The position numbers were made by a program, and so were the translations under genes. From Leptoclinus maculatus (taxonomy: Eukaryota; Chordata; Actinopteri; Perciformes; Stichaeidae): a DNA stretch of 64,000 bases. The stretch covers positions 11,346,635 through 11,410,634 of the forward strand of contig JAVDOI010000012.1 in assembly GCA_032191485.1 (NCBI GenBank), written 5' to 3'. The notes below the pieces were generated by a model that saw only the letters and a program-made list of their open reading frames with translations, made no database searches and was not told the origin of the DNA. Within the stretch, counting starts at the first letter, position 1. Each line of letters starts with the position of its first letter. This document shows positions 1 to 13,000 of the stretch, piece by piece.

Positions 1-237
1 GAGAATCACATGGGCCCTCACGGTTTGTTCAGCTCCCACATGCCTCAGGGAACCGCCATGTCCTCCTCCATCTCCAGCGCACCGCGCCGATCATCCAAAC
101 AGCACGTGTGTCACGCCTGCGGCAAGAACTTCTCATCCGCCAGCGCCTTGCAGATCCACGAGCGCACTCATACAGGGGAGAAGCCTTTCGCCTGCAACGT
201 CTGTGGCAGGGCTTTCACCACCAAGGGAAATCTAAAG
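1..237 (+). CDS. sall4: sall4 penultimate coding exon (partial, cut at the left edge)
   Basis: Frame begins at base 1. It encodes the first finger of the last pair and the second finger as far as the recognition helix (ending NLK). Donor GTACGT at 238. The exon is open to the left edge of the window, so its true start is not visible. Confidence 0.93.
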
Positions 238-790
238 GTACGTCGTCGTTTTTTGTGCCGAATTGGCCATTTTTAAGCGGGTTCTTGGGGATAGTGTAAC
301 ATCAAGTGTTGTGGTGGGGATGGTAATTAACCGTGTCTGGTCTTTTATTTTTTAGGTGCATATCGGCACTCACATGTGGAACAACACGTCGCGGCGTGGC
401 CAGCGCCTGTCCCTGGATAACCCCATGGCGCTGATGGCGATGAGCTCCGAGGCTAAGATGTTGCCAGAGATCCTACACGCCCCCAAAGAACTGGGGGTTC
501 CACCAATGAACTTTGACCAGTCTCTGTGGAACCAGTATGCTTCCGCCTTTAGCGGGGGCCTCACCATGAAGAACAATGAAATTTCCGTCATCCAGGGGGG
601 TGGCATCCCGCTCCCCGGGAGTCCTGCCGGTGGGCCTCTGATTGGATCCACCGGAGGCCTCATGAAGATGGATGGGTCCCACTCCGGCTTGCCCACCACC
701 ATGGCAGAAATTGAGAAGGCCAGTTCCGACAACGTGCCGAAATCTCAGTTCCCACATTTCATGGAGGAGGGTAAAATTGCAGTTAACTAG
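1..790 (+). CDS. sall4: sall4, 3' end (spalt-like zinc-finger transcription factor 4), last two coding exons; 5' part lies outside the window
   Basis: Seen: two exons, 1-237 and 356-790, joined in phase 0 (AAG|GTG) across a 118-base GT-AG intron. The translation holds the terminal pair of C2H2 zinc fingers (first: CHACGKNF to HERTH; second: CNVCGRAF to HIGTH, joined by the TGEKPF linker), then about 140 residues of tail ending in [14 protein letters not shown] and TAG at 788-790. Known: the paired-finger arrangement is typical of the Spalt family, and SALL4 tails end in a FPHFLEENKIAVS-like sequence whereas SALL1 and SALL3 end differently, as I recall them. The C-terminal finger cluster of SALL4 binds AT-rich DNA in the nucleus and supports stem-cell and limb programmes. 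Inference: the tail plus the neighbouring atp9a and nfatc2 favour sall4 over its paralogues. The 5' end is cut by the window edge, so the repressor N-terminus and earlier finger clusters cannot be seen. Confidence 0.93.
356..790 (+). CDS. sall4: sall4 last coding exon
   Basis: Acceptor TTTTTTAG ends at 355; the first codon is GTG (Val), not a start. It completes the second zinc finger (VHIGTH) and encodes the low-complexity Gly/Pro/Met-rich tail, including NNEISVIQ, a stretch shared across the SALL family, and the SALL4-type terminus. Stop TAG at 788-790. Confidence 0.93.
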   Translation: MHIGTHMWNNTSRRGQRLSLDNPMALMAMSSEAKMLPEILHAPKELGVPPMNFDQSLWNQYASAFSGGLTMKNNEISVIQGGGIPLPGSPAGGPLIGSTGGLMKMDGSHSGLPTTMAEIEKASSDNVPKSQFPHFMEEGKIAVN

Positions 791-2363
791 GTTTTTGTTT
801 TTTTAGCCTTCAGTCAATTTACCACCTGAACTCAGTTTTTGAATGTCTCTTTTTGAATGAGGTACAATCAATATTCACAGAGAACCTTGTAGAATGTGCT
901 TAGATTGTTTGAATCTTTCCAGTAACTCATCGCAGCTCTCTCCTCTCTTCATTCTAAGTGTTATTTTTAGTTGAAATTGATATAACTACTGTAGTTGTAT
1001 TTGATGTTTTATTTTATATAAATATATATGCGGGTATTTCTTTCATTTTACTTTTGTTCTGTTTTGCTGTCTATCCAGAAGTTTGAATGTCTAACTTACT
1101 TGAAACTGCTTTAATTCAGACTGTCTCCTCGATACTTTTTTTTTTTTTTTCTTTTTTTTTTTTTGAAGGATTTTGACTAGGAAGTTTCAGGGCCTGGCTT
1201 CTTTTAAGGACACCCTGTTTGTGTTCAGAAATAATGGTGTAGTTAACGTGTGTCTCTAAAATGACTACTTTCCCTCCTATTGTGTGCCATAGGTTTTATG
1301 ACGTTGTACATTTTTGTAGTGGCAAATGTCATTAGCATGTCTCATTGTGAAAGGGGGTTTTGATCCGACTGACAGATTATTCCAGTGTCTTGTCCATTAA
1401 ATCAAGGTGCAACAGTTCACTCATCTGTTTTCGGATAATGTAGGTGACAAAATGGTCCTTCATCATTGTTGCATCAGTGCTAAGATACAGTAGGTAATGA
1501 CTCGGACCTTTTTGCCAAGTGCCTAAAATGAATTGTACAATGTTGCTGTTTTCTTTCACTGCACCATAAGTTTGTTATGAAGGCTCTGTTAGACTGACGG
1601 ATTAGTGTGTTGAACCGTATAACATTGTAGCATTGAATTTCATAAAATCAATTCACCCCCCCCCCCCAAACATATTCCACTTGTAAATCTGCAGATTCAA
1701 ACTTAGTTGGCTGAGAGCTGAAGGCTATTATATGCTTAATGATCTCATGCCTGCACTTTATTTCAGGTTTGAGGACGTTTACATATTATAGTTGCATGTC
1801 ACTGATTTTCATTGTGACGGCTGAACGGGGAAAGGGCAAATCAACAATTTTGTAAACTTTCCCTTCCTGTCAGATTTTGTGTGAAACAACCAATCGTCAG
1901 AACTTTTCTTTCTAGGTTATCGTATCGACTGTAGCATCATTCATTTATTTATAATTCACAAAATGCTTGAGTTTAGGGGGTGCGTTCTACCTCGTTTAGA
2001 TTTTAGTTGTCCTCCTCGCCCCCTATACGCTCAACGCAATACTCTGTACATTTTCCGATACATTCTCGGGTATACGATGAGAGTTTCATGCTCAACCTGC
2101 TGAGTTGAACAGTAATGAATGTATCACTGGACACTTTACACAACTCAGAATGGTCAGAGTACTTTGTAGGCCCCTGCTGTACATTCCTTATCGATACGCA
2201 TTTGCCAAGTTGTGCCTTTCTTTAGCAAACCATGTCAAAACTGCTTTAAAGTTGGTCTCTGCAATTCAAGTGATGTTGAGCCAATTTGGCCTGTTTACAA
2301 TGTAAATTGTTTTTTTTGTTCTTCAAATGTTTCCTACACCTAAATATTTTCTGATTTTTGAAA

Positions 2364-2369
2364 AATAAA
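2364..2369 (+). terminator. candidate polyadenylation signal for sall4
   Basis: AATAAA followed within 30 bases by a T-rich stretch. It is the first canonical signal downstream of the sall4 stop. An alternative is 2964-2969. The choice is inference. Confidence 0.35.
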
Positions 2370-3589
2370 ATCAGGGTGACTTTTTCAATATTTTCCCTGT
2401 CATTACTTCGCTGCTGACGCTGCTGTTGCCAAACTGATTTGAGCTGAGAACAAAGGATGAAATGCATCTCCAACTGAAAACGTACAGTGTAACACTAGCT
2501 ACTGAAATGTAGCCTAGCCCCACGCTAACTTCTACACCAGCACAGGCAAGTTTTCATGTACGTACATATTAACCCTAATTTACATCAATTCACCTTCAGA
2601 TGACTCTTAAGTATTATTTGCTAATGTCATGACTGACCAGTAGCCATTAATCCCTTCCGTTTTGCATCCTCCATGAACGACGATTTGCATCCACAACTGA
2701 CGCATGCTTTCTAATCCTGTCCGCATTCCGTTTTAGGTCAACTATACAGTGGTCTTCTACAATTTTGACATGATTCAATGCTACTTGCATGTCATTACGG
2801 TACACTAAAATTAGTCTGTGTACAGTGAGTAATCAAACTCCTGAACTACAATATGTCCGCTCGACTATAAATACAACCATAGTCATAATGTTCACTTTTT
2901 GTTGTGTATCAGACTTGGATTTGTTTCTGTCTTGGACAACACAACACACTTGTCCGGTCACAAAATAAAGAGACCTGGACACACAAAGACTAAAATTAAT
3001 TAATCTACAAGGTTTTATATATAAAATTGAAGCATGGCTCAGGATAGAAACCCTGAAATGTTAAATGCAACTGTTTTCATTGTGGTGGCGGCCCCTAATC
3101 ATAACAAAGACTGTCCCTCTTCTACAGTATCAGAGATACAGAGATTTGTATTCAGAACGTTACATTTTATTAGTGGATTACCAATATTGATGTGTACATG
3201 TGTATAAAGTGTTGAATTGAAATATAAGCAACTTTTTAACGTCACTGTTGAAGTGCAGCTATATGAATAAATGCATAAATATATTGCCTACTGCCGAGTA
3301 TAAGATCCCACACACACATGGTCTACCCCCTTAGGTATTCTTACTAATTTACCTTTTCTCAGGATTCGCTAACATCATCTCTCATTTACCTGTTAATTTT
3401 GTTGCGGAACAAGTTGTAAATGTGTCATTTTGATTGGTACATCTTTGTACAAGTCCAACCTGAGCAGATCTAATCCGCCACAAAAGACACCATGTCTTTG
3501 ATTTAAGGAAATGCTTCACAATCCATTATATGCTGTTGATTATATGTCTTTGTAATGTGGAATCACTTGTAACTACATTAAATAAATGT

Positions 3590-3730
3590 AGTGCAATATA
3601 CAAATGTAGTGGTGTAGAAGTATAAAGTGGAAGAAAATGTTGGCTAAATGTAATGCAAATACTCAAATACCTAAAAACTGTAGTACTTTATTAAATGTAT
3701 CCTATAGGCTACTTAGTTGCTTACCACTGC
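3590..3730. repeat. decayed dispersed repeat (teleost type)
   Basis: Contains GTGGTGTAGAAGTATAAAGT, AATACTCAAATACCT and a terminal CTTAGTTGCTTACCACTGCTC. I recognise this arrangement from many fish non-coding sequences, where it usually reads as a run of 'AAGTACTTGAGTA'-like units. The family name is not known to me; boundaries are approximate. Confidence 0.55.
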
Positions 3731-3889
3731 TCAGTGGTTTCCCCCAAAACAGCAACATATAAAGGCATAGGTATTTCGGATGGCAGGGAATAATGTGAGG
3801 TAAACTATAATATAATTTGATGATAGCCTAATTTTATGAATAAACGTTGGCTTCAAAATATTATATTATCAAACGGGCCATGCTGAGGT

Positions 3890-4017
3890 AAGTGTGCGTG
3901 CGCCCATCCGCCAGCTGAACCGTCCTGTGTGAGTGACAGCTAGGAAGCCTCCGCCCAGAACAGCGACAGCACAGGCGTGCTGCCCACAGCCTCCACCCGC
4001 TACCAGGAGCTGCAGGA
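3890..4017 (+). promoter_or_regulatory. atp9a: probable atp9a 5'UTR/proximal promoter
   Basis: The 130 bases before the atp9a ATG are clearly richer in G+C and CpG than the preceding 3 kb (TGCGTGCGCCCATCCGCC, CCTCCGCCC). No TATA box stands out. Calling it promoter rests only on position and composition. Confidence 0.4.
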
Positions 4018-4085
4018 ATGACCGACAATATCCCCTTACAGCCCGTGAGGCGGCCGAAAAGGCAAGACAGTAAACACAGAAATGG
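4018..4085 (+). CDS. atp9a: atp9a exon 1 (start codon)
   Basis: ATG at 4018-4020 opens [10 protein letters not shown], the same ten residues with which ATP9A starts in mammals, which fixes the start. Residues 1-22; ends in phase 2 at donor GTAAGG. Confidence 0.93.
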
Positions 4086-7000
4086 GTAAGGCCGTTAAAC
4101 GGCAGAGAAAACAGTAAGAGGAAACCATTTGGTTGACGTGTTTTGTCCGTCGGCTTCTGCTGATATCAGAGTAGCCGTTAAATTGTTTACAAGAGCGCGT
4201 CGACATTGTCTCTATAACTAGCTTAGCGGTGGCGGAGGGGGAGCAGTCAGTGCAACAATAAACAACGTCTAACAGACGAATACACGTTACTTTAAACATT
4301 ATGTGTCAATTCACAGTAGCTTTATAGCAGCTAACGTTAGCAGTAGTGTCTAGGAGACATCCTTGTTCCGGGGTGCAGTCAGAGCAAGTGCATTTTGACG
4401 CCCATGTCAATATTGGCTCGGCAGACCCGGTGCTTGTCTGTCAAAGAGCAGGAGAAGCACGCGGACATGTAGGCCCTGCCATGAAGATGGAATGTGTATA
4501 TTACATTTACCAAAATATGCTTTTTGTAGGTTGTTTATTTTGACCAGCACATAAAAGGGTCAGGCCTCATAAATGATGATGGAGACGGAAGACGTACAGG
4601 GCAGAGGGTTGATGGAGAAATGCAGCCAATAGTCTGGTCAGGCTGTCGCGATGACGTCACTTCCTGTAATAATCACAGAATTTAAAGACAAAAGATTCTT
4701 TAAAAAAAGAAGTGCTGTCATAATGCAGGGATATTGGGCTGTAGCTAGCAGCTATGTGTATTATTTTCTGTAGTTTGCAGTATAATTTATAGTCAAGCCC
4801 GATTCACCTGTTCATCCTGACACGGTGATACACTCAATTGCCAGTCTAGGTAAAAATAATGCTGTCTAATATAATAAATCCTACCCTCATGAAGGTTAAT
4901 GTTCAGTTTACACCAATGAGAGTATCGTAGACGAAATAAAAAGTACGGTATGCTAAATATAAGAAACGCATCTCTTTGTAATGCGCCAAAAGGTGCATCC
5001 TTGAAAATGAACCTTTTTTAAACAGTTTCAACAAAAACAGAACATTATAACCTTCATGGAGGTATGATTTATTACAGGATTGTTGTATTGAATGCATTAG
5101 TTTTAGCCTTATCTAGGTGTACCTAATAAACTGGCATCTGGGTGAACCGCAAAACCAAGACTCTATTGGAGTGTTCAATATATCAATACATAAACATACA
5201 CATACACTGGTCTCTTTCAGATGAAAAGCATTCGAGATCTGCAGTGCAGCAGAATAAGTTGATAATCCATTAGTTTCTCAAATTTGAGGATTTGCAGATT
5301 TTGAACTGTTTGATGGAAACATGCAAGACATTTGAATATGTCAACTTGGGCTCTGAGGAATTTTCAGATACATTTTTCTAATTATTTTAAAATCTAGCAT
5401 GGTGATCCTTCACTATGTTGGGCTGGTATTTTAGAATATGTGACTTGTCGTAGTAGGAAAAGCACAGGTGTTACTAATTAGGCTCACGATGTTCCATTCT
5501 CGTCAACCGTCCCAGTGAGTCAGCATGCACAACCCTGAAACTGAAGCAGCTAAATGCAATTCAGCCGTCATTAACCTTATTATTTACACCTGTGTCTTTT
5601 CCTGCTGCTACACGTCCAATGTGTAATCCAATTGTAATTGTATTTGACTGACGTAGCAATTGAATATGATTTGCGATATTGGAGGGAAGTATCATTTTTA
5701 CATCATACAAAAGTATATTAAAATGTCTATAGTATGATTTTTGTGGCAATGTTTTTCTTAAGTCTGTAGAATGTAATATGAAGGCCAGGACAACTCTGCA
5801 CCACCACCATATTTCATTAAAATGGTATTTTCACACACATTTCCTTCAACAAATGTTGTGCATCCTGCTATTTGAGAATTGCTGTCGGCCATATTGTGCT
5901 TAGCTAAATATTTGATAATTGTGCCGCCCTGCGTAGGATGCACTTTAGGTTCGCTGTCTCTGTGAGAGACTTCTGAGGTCCAAACAGAGCGAGACGTGAT
6001 TATTCTACTAGATTACTTTACAGTGACGGAGCCCATTGTTGTCAGTGTTACTCTCCAACATACACAAGAAGTGATCTTTAAATACAGCAACAAGAATATC
6101 TCTTCATATTTAACTGCGGTAGAAAAGTTGTCAGGCCTTTTTAAAATGAGTCATCTGTCATGAAACTATTAGGAAGTTTATTTACTTGGAAAGTAGTTCA
6201 GTTATTAATCACGAGGTCACTGGGCTCCTAGTTTATTGATATGGAATGCTTTGTTTGGGTAGAGCGATGGGAGTGGCCACCCTATTCCAAATGTTAATAT
6301 TTATCTTTGAAAGCATAATCTCTCCAGACTCCATGGACCTTAAGCAACACATTAACAAAGAGCTGTGGCAGGAAATCCGTAAAAAATACAACATGCTGTA
6401 GTCATACTACAGAATCTGCATGATTCTTAATTATTTAGTTCCTTTTTTTTCACCCAACTGTCTGGTTCTCTGCTATTGAACCAAATGGTGAGATTGAATG
6501 TGCGATATCTTAACCCTTCGCCATCTCTTCCTCTCAGGTGCTGCCCGTGGTCGAGATGCTGCGGCATGGGCGACTTCCGTCCCCGCACCGTGTGGCTCGG
6601 CCACCCAGAAAAGAGGGAACAGAGGTACCCGAGGAACGTCATCAACAACCAGAAGTACAACTTCTTCACCTTCCTGCCTGCGGTTAGTGTCAGTCAAAGG
6701 TCACCCCTCCACCCCCCCTTCCCTAAAACCACAGCCCACCTCTCTCAGCCTGGCTCTGATTCGCTGTCACTTGTCGGACACATTTTCACATTAAGACAAT
6801 CATAATGTGAGGAATCTAGTCCTCTTGTATCACCCACTTCACTAGCAACAGTGGGTGGTCATTGTCCTGTTTGACCAATTTTAAATGGCCGTGGATCAGA
6901 GGACGACCATAGGGTTGATCTGGCGGTTATTTTCCAGGTAATTTAATTACTAATGTAGTCTATAAATTGTCAGGAAAAGCAAGAAAGATGCCCAGTAGAA

Positions 7001-10000
7001 CCTCTCGGAGCCCAAGGTGGTGTCTATAAATCACACCAGGAAATTCTCACTTTTAAGAGGCTGCGACCAACAGATGTTTGTCATGTTGGCTTAAAAAGTT
7101 AATCAATCATCAAAATACCTATCGACTACATATATGACTTATGCCAGAGGGAATAGTTTGTCATAGGAATGTACCAGCCTGATATGTTGGTGAGGCTTCA
7201 CTTCACATGCCGACAGTAGAACGAGGTCATCAGTAATTCATAAATGGTGGAATGTCTCATGTTGAAATGAAGATCTTTTAATGATGACAAGAGAAGCATG
7301 ACGTGTCATATTTTGAGCATCGTGGTCTCACAGCACCAAACCACGTTGATATTCTTAGAGGAATATGCGAGGGACAGATGTGGCAGCAGTTACTGAGCTC
7401 TGTGCTTCCCGGCCTGATTTACATGTGCATTTGTTTTTCAGAGATTAGTTGTCTTAAGATCTTATGACTTTTTTTTTCTGTGTATGAAGTCAGACATTGA
7501 AAGTAGCTCACATTTGTTTGGGGAGCCAAAGACAAGAGCAGAGCCTTTTTGCATTGCAAATTGTGATGCTTTTTATTTACTTTGGTTCATGTCAAGAAGT
7601 TCTTCTCATTAGAACATATCGTAGTCTGTATGTTTCTATTCGTACATGGATTCACGTTCTCTGCTTTGCTCTCGGCAACAAATGATGTACAGTATAGCAA
7701 TGCGCACGTTTTCCCCTGCTAGTAATCGTGCACACTGGTGGTAATGAAATGGGGCAAAGTTGAAGCGTATTTAAAGAATGACTTGCGGAGGAAAGCTACT
7801 AAATATGTTTGGATATTGTTTCATATCTTTTCGGTTGTTTATAAGGCCAATATTGGAATGTTGTATTCTTGTTCTGTCAACAGAATTAGATTCCATAAGA
7901 GGGCAGTTTAAAATAAAGGAAACTGTTGTTAACATTGTCCCTCAAAACAATATTGAAATTTTGTTAAAACGCATGTTTTATGTATTTCCTGAAGTCATTT
8001 TTCTTTTTTAATAATTTTCTGTTTATATATGTTGAGATGACTTTTCTTCTACAGGCCACTAAACATTCTTGTAATAAGTTAAATGGAGACCAATGGTGTC
8101 CAATACATTTTCTATCAAAATCAGTCATGTCGGATACGCACAATAATAATAATATTTCACTCTGTGCTCTTTTGTTTTGTGTTCACAGGTGCTGTTCAAT
8201 CAGTTCAAGTACTTCTTCAACTTGTACTTTTTGCTGTTGGCCTGCTCTCAGTTCATCAAGGAGCTCCGGTTAGGAGCGCTCTACACCTACTGGGTCCCTC
8301 TGGTATGTAGCATTTCACTGACGTGTTCATTATTTTGGTAAATCATCTTCATTTTATAGACTTCATAAGTGCTCAGTGCATCTTTGTAATGTCTTTTCTT
8401 TTTTGATGGAAATGTTCCGGTGTTTCCCACAAACACAGTTGCCACAGCACTCGCTTATATAAAGTTGGTTTGTTGTTCTCTACTTTCAAGAAATTACTTT
8501 TTTTTTAATTCTGACCTTTCACTCTCCAGGGTCTCGTTTTGGCCATTACCATCATGAGAGAGGCAGTTGAAGAAATAAGATGCTACATTCGAGACAAAGA
8601 GATGAACTCTCAGATTTACAGCAAGCTTTCAACAAGAGGTAAGGACCGGAGGCTTTGAGAAACAACACTGCTTATGTTTTGCTCGTGTCGATTCTTAGCA
8701 TCAGCGTCTATTAACTGTAGGAGGTTGGTGCTATTAAAACTTATTGGGGCTAGGGGAAATAGTGGGTAATTCAAAGCAGAGATGTAAAAGTGTACATAAG
8801 AGGCCGTGGTATAAAGTGCTACCAGCAATAAAAAGCAGGAGACCTCTTGTGGTTTCCATCACTTTTCCCCTTTGATGTGGCAGCTTGTTTCACCCATAAA
8901 CACAATGACTGGTTGCCTCCATGATAGCGGCCCCCGTGCATATCTTGTGTTTTATGGAAACGTTAGGGTGTCACAACTTAATGTGTTGTTTTCTAACAAA
9001 GAAAGACATTGATTGAAGTGATTTTGTTGAATAATCTATTCATCATTTTGTCCATAAATTGTCCAAAACAACGAGTGGAAATTGGTCGTTTTAATTTCCT
9101 ACTGTTTAAGGAGATTTAAGCAAATCACTTTTACAAAGGAAAGATATTCAGTGAACTGTCATACGAGGGCTACACAATTACAAAATCATATAGTCATACT
9201 TTTTTTTTTTTTTTCAATATTGAGATCATGATTAAATATATAAAAATATGTTTATTGCAGTTTCACATTTAAATAGAGTACTGCTTTTTTTTTTTTTATG
9301 TGACTGCTCCTTATTCACAGAGCATCTCCTAGAAGCAAGATAGAAACTGTACCAAAACCTTTTACCCAAAACTCAATCAGCAGAGCACTGCTTTCATTTT
9401 CATGTGATGTTACATTCCTGCTAATTAACAAATAGTCAAAATAAGACTTCAACTGAATTCAGTGCTTTTTAGTTTAGCCCGTAACAGATTCAGTAGGCGC
9501 TTGGATTGATATGCAGCAGAGTTTTCTATTAGCAGAGGAAGAATTTTAAATGCCAGTATCGCAGTCAATCATGTTAATTTAATCGTAGGAAACCCAAATC
9601 GTGATTGAGATAAATATTCAATTAATTTTGCAGAAGCTGGAATAAAGGAATGTTTTGGCATTTTTTCTTGAAAAATGAAAAGTGATGAATTGATTATTAA
9701 AATAGTTGCAGGCTAGTCTCCTATTAATCGACTAATCCGTTAAACAAATGAATTGTTGCAGCTCTGATCACATGAAACAAACGTGCACGAGCTCTTCATA
9801 TAGAAACACTTTGTTATATTCATGAAAGCTTCATCTTTTATTTTAGATAAAGTATGTGTTGCCACATCTTGTTTCTTAATGGTGCTACATGCTGCTGTGT
9901 AAGAGCACTAATGTGAAGTCCCTTGAAGCCGACTGCAGAGCAATATTAATGTGCTTTAATGTCTTACATATGCAAAGCCCAGAGGTCAGGACACAGGTCA

Positions 10001-13000
10001 AGGGTCGGCGATCTCTTCCAAACAATTTTGCCCGTTCGTTCCAAAAGGAATGAGAGAAAAGGCTCAACTCCCCCAGCATTCTTTCAAATCTGCAAGGAAA
10101 ATGACTTTCCCAAATTCACCGAGGTGACTGGTGAGGCATGCAGAGCAGCAGTTCATTCAAAGAAGACTTTAATGTGTGTTTAGAGCACATTTCATTAAAA
10201 ATAACTTTGTGTGTTCTTAGATCTAGACGGCATTAGAATGGTCAGATTTTAACGACATGGCATAATGTGGAATCCATCAAACGATACACAAAGTTACTGA
10301 ACTCTCAATTAACTTTTGACTTTGTTCTGTGTATTTCAGGCACTGTGAAGGTGAAAAGCAGCGGCATTCAAGTTGGAGATCTTATAATCGTGGAAAAGGT
10401 TTGTTAAAGATTGTTTCATCCACATCTGTGCATAGTTTTGCTTTTCAGGACTGTCGAGTTACCATTTATATGACAGAGAATAATGAGGGGGCTGTTAATC
10501 TTCCCTGCTCCGCTGGTGACTGAGGTGAAAGGAGTTAGTAAAGATTTTATAATCTTGTGATCAATGCTGAGCCTCAGCCTGTCAAACTCAATGCATGCAC
10601 AGCACACGTGAACCTAATATGCCTTTAATTAGAGCTCGCACACAAATTCAATTAACTACTGTTTATTGATAAAATCGTTTTCATCTTGAAATCCCAATGA
10701 TGTGTTTTTAGTTGTTTAAAATATGGAAGTTAGTTTGAGTTTTCAGGCGTGGACACAGTGGATCCTCTGAGGTCTTCGTACATGAAACATGAGAAGTGGG
10801 TCCTGTCTTCAGTTTCCAACTAAGGGCTTCCTTCTGAATCAGTCATTTGAAAGCAGCTGAAGGAAAGGTCACACATGTTGTCCTACTAGTTTCACTAATA
10901 TGACTGAGGGACTCAGAGTTATGTGATTTACAACTGAGAAACTCCTCAGCAGTGGAGAAACCAGTAGCGGACAAAAAGAAAGCTTCAGAATTTCTAAATG
11001 AACCTGCATAATACATCTTTGTTAGACTATCGACTACTTAGCAATAATCCATGCACGGTTCACTTTTTTTGGGGAGCTGTCCAGATGAATTGAATGGAGA
11101 ATTTGTCTAATGTAGTGGAGGGACCAGGTCAGGCAGAGTGTAAAACCCTGGTCAGGGTCCTGTTCAGGCCACGGCGGGATGATTTGCTGGAGGGCTTATT
11201 CTTTTTGACTGACTGGCTGTTGGTAATGTGGCACATGAAAAGCCCAAAGTCTTCCTTTCCTACCGTTAAAGAGCAGAGGAGGGAGGAGGAAAAGTGCAGG
11301 CTCAGGAAGTGATGCTAAAGTGATGTTTTTCTTTCTGCCTTTCTTTGTAGAACCAGCGTGTTCCTGCTGACATGATCTTTTTAAGGACCTCTGAAAGAAA
11401 TGGTAAACATCTGCTGGTCATTCATCCAGATCTCCACAACAGGCTGGCTGGCTGGCTGGCTGGCTGGGGAAATGACTTGTTTAAAAAGGCGCTGAGGTGC
11501 AGGGATTAGCCCTGAGCCAGGACAGGAAGTCCTACAATGTCTAAATTGTAATTAGGTCCAGTACTAAACTATCACTCAAAGCGACGCTGTGGTGGAGAGT
11601 TACTACTCCATGTAATGGTGAGATAAGCATTGTAGACAAAACATTGTTCTCTCTTCAACTTTGATCACTCATTTTGTCTTTCAAATGAGAGGATCGTGAA
11701 AAGGTAAATCGAGGACACGCCAAAATCAAATGCAAAGAGAAAACAGGAGACATGAGTTAAGGACGCCTCATCTGAATAATCAAATCTGGATTAGGACAAG
11801 ATGATAACACAAACTTGGCAAAATGCATTTCACTGTTTTATTTGCACATATACAAAGTCGCATCACATGGATGAGATGTTTTTATTTTCTACTTCCAGAA
11901 ACCCAAATGTGACTCTGTCAGTGAAGCTAGTTGCATCTTGTTGTTGTTGTTGTTGTTGCGTCCTACTGTTTAGACAGAAACAGCTTTGTTTTACTGGAAA
12001 TAGTCCTTGCTTATCTCTCTTCCATGTGGAGGCCATTAGGTCAATTATGAAGAGCCTATAGGCCAGGATTTGTAGTTTTGGGCAGGATGGCGCATGCGAG
12101 CCAGTGGGGGGATGGGCTTTGTTTGGTGGATGCCTTCACTTCTATCCCAACAGTAATATGCAGCTTAGTCCCATTCACAGAAGTCGCTGCAATTCATTTG
12201 TGACTCCATGTTAAATTGTCATCAACTTGGAAACGTAAAGTATAACGTGTATTAGAACAAAATACAATCAGAAAGCAGCAATGGGGACAGTAGCCTTCAG
12301 TATCTATTGAAATCTAAATGTTTTGATTTGTTGTCGCAATGTTGAGATCATGGTGTACCCCCTTTAACTAAAAGCCTCCTGTTGCCCCCTAGGGGTCAGT
12401 TTGTTTCCATCTGGCTTCATTGGCAGCTCTTGTCCTCCCCCCTCCCAGGCTCCTGTTTCCTGCGTACTGACCAGCTGGATGGAGAGACGGACTGGAAACT
12501 ACGCCTCCCAGTGGCCTGCACACAGAGACTGCCAACTGCTGCCGTGAGTCATGAGATAAAGATGGAGAGGTAGTCAGGAGAAAAGTGTACGTTGTAACAC
12601 CGTGTTTATGCCATCGCTGTGCCTTGTGAGAACTGATGAATACAGGTAAGTGCACATGCCGACTTTGGTCTCAAGAGAAGCAAGTCATTAGGACAAAGTA
12701 GTCATTTGACCAGAGTACAGGGTGGCCGGGACATCAGAGAAGGACTAAAAGGTCAAAGGTTGCCCTCAGGCCCATATCTTGTGCTCTTGTAGTTCTTTCG
12801 TGTTGGACCAGTTTTAGGTTTTTAAAGGCAAATACTCAAGCAGATATTTTTAGATTTCAAGTTGTCAATAAGTTGTAACAATGTTCAGTATGATACAGTT
12901 GAATTCAATATTATAAAAATGAAGATAGTGGCATTTTATTTATTCAGTGATTTATTTTTTTCAACCTCAATTTTACGGCATTGCTGTTTGATTTGATTTG

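Larger units (their letters stand above)
791..3889 (+). other. sall4 3'UTR and sall4-atp9a spacer
   Basis: No coding exon seen. AT-rich, with a T-rich tract near 1136-1163 and a short C run near 1657. AATAAA signals on + at 2364-2369 and 2964-2969, and others further on, could end the sall4 transcript; I cannot tell which is used. A decayed dispersed repeat lies at about 3590-3730. The short open frames here look like chance. Confidence 0.6.

Noticed and set aside
370..757. Minus-strand frames opposite the last sall4 exon
   Set aside because: Shadow of the coding strand.
1..790. Assignment to sall1 or sall3
   Set aside because: The terminal residues ([14 protein letters not shown]) fit SALL4 and not the RF-rich tails of SALL1 and SALL3, and the neighbours are those of SALL4.
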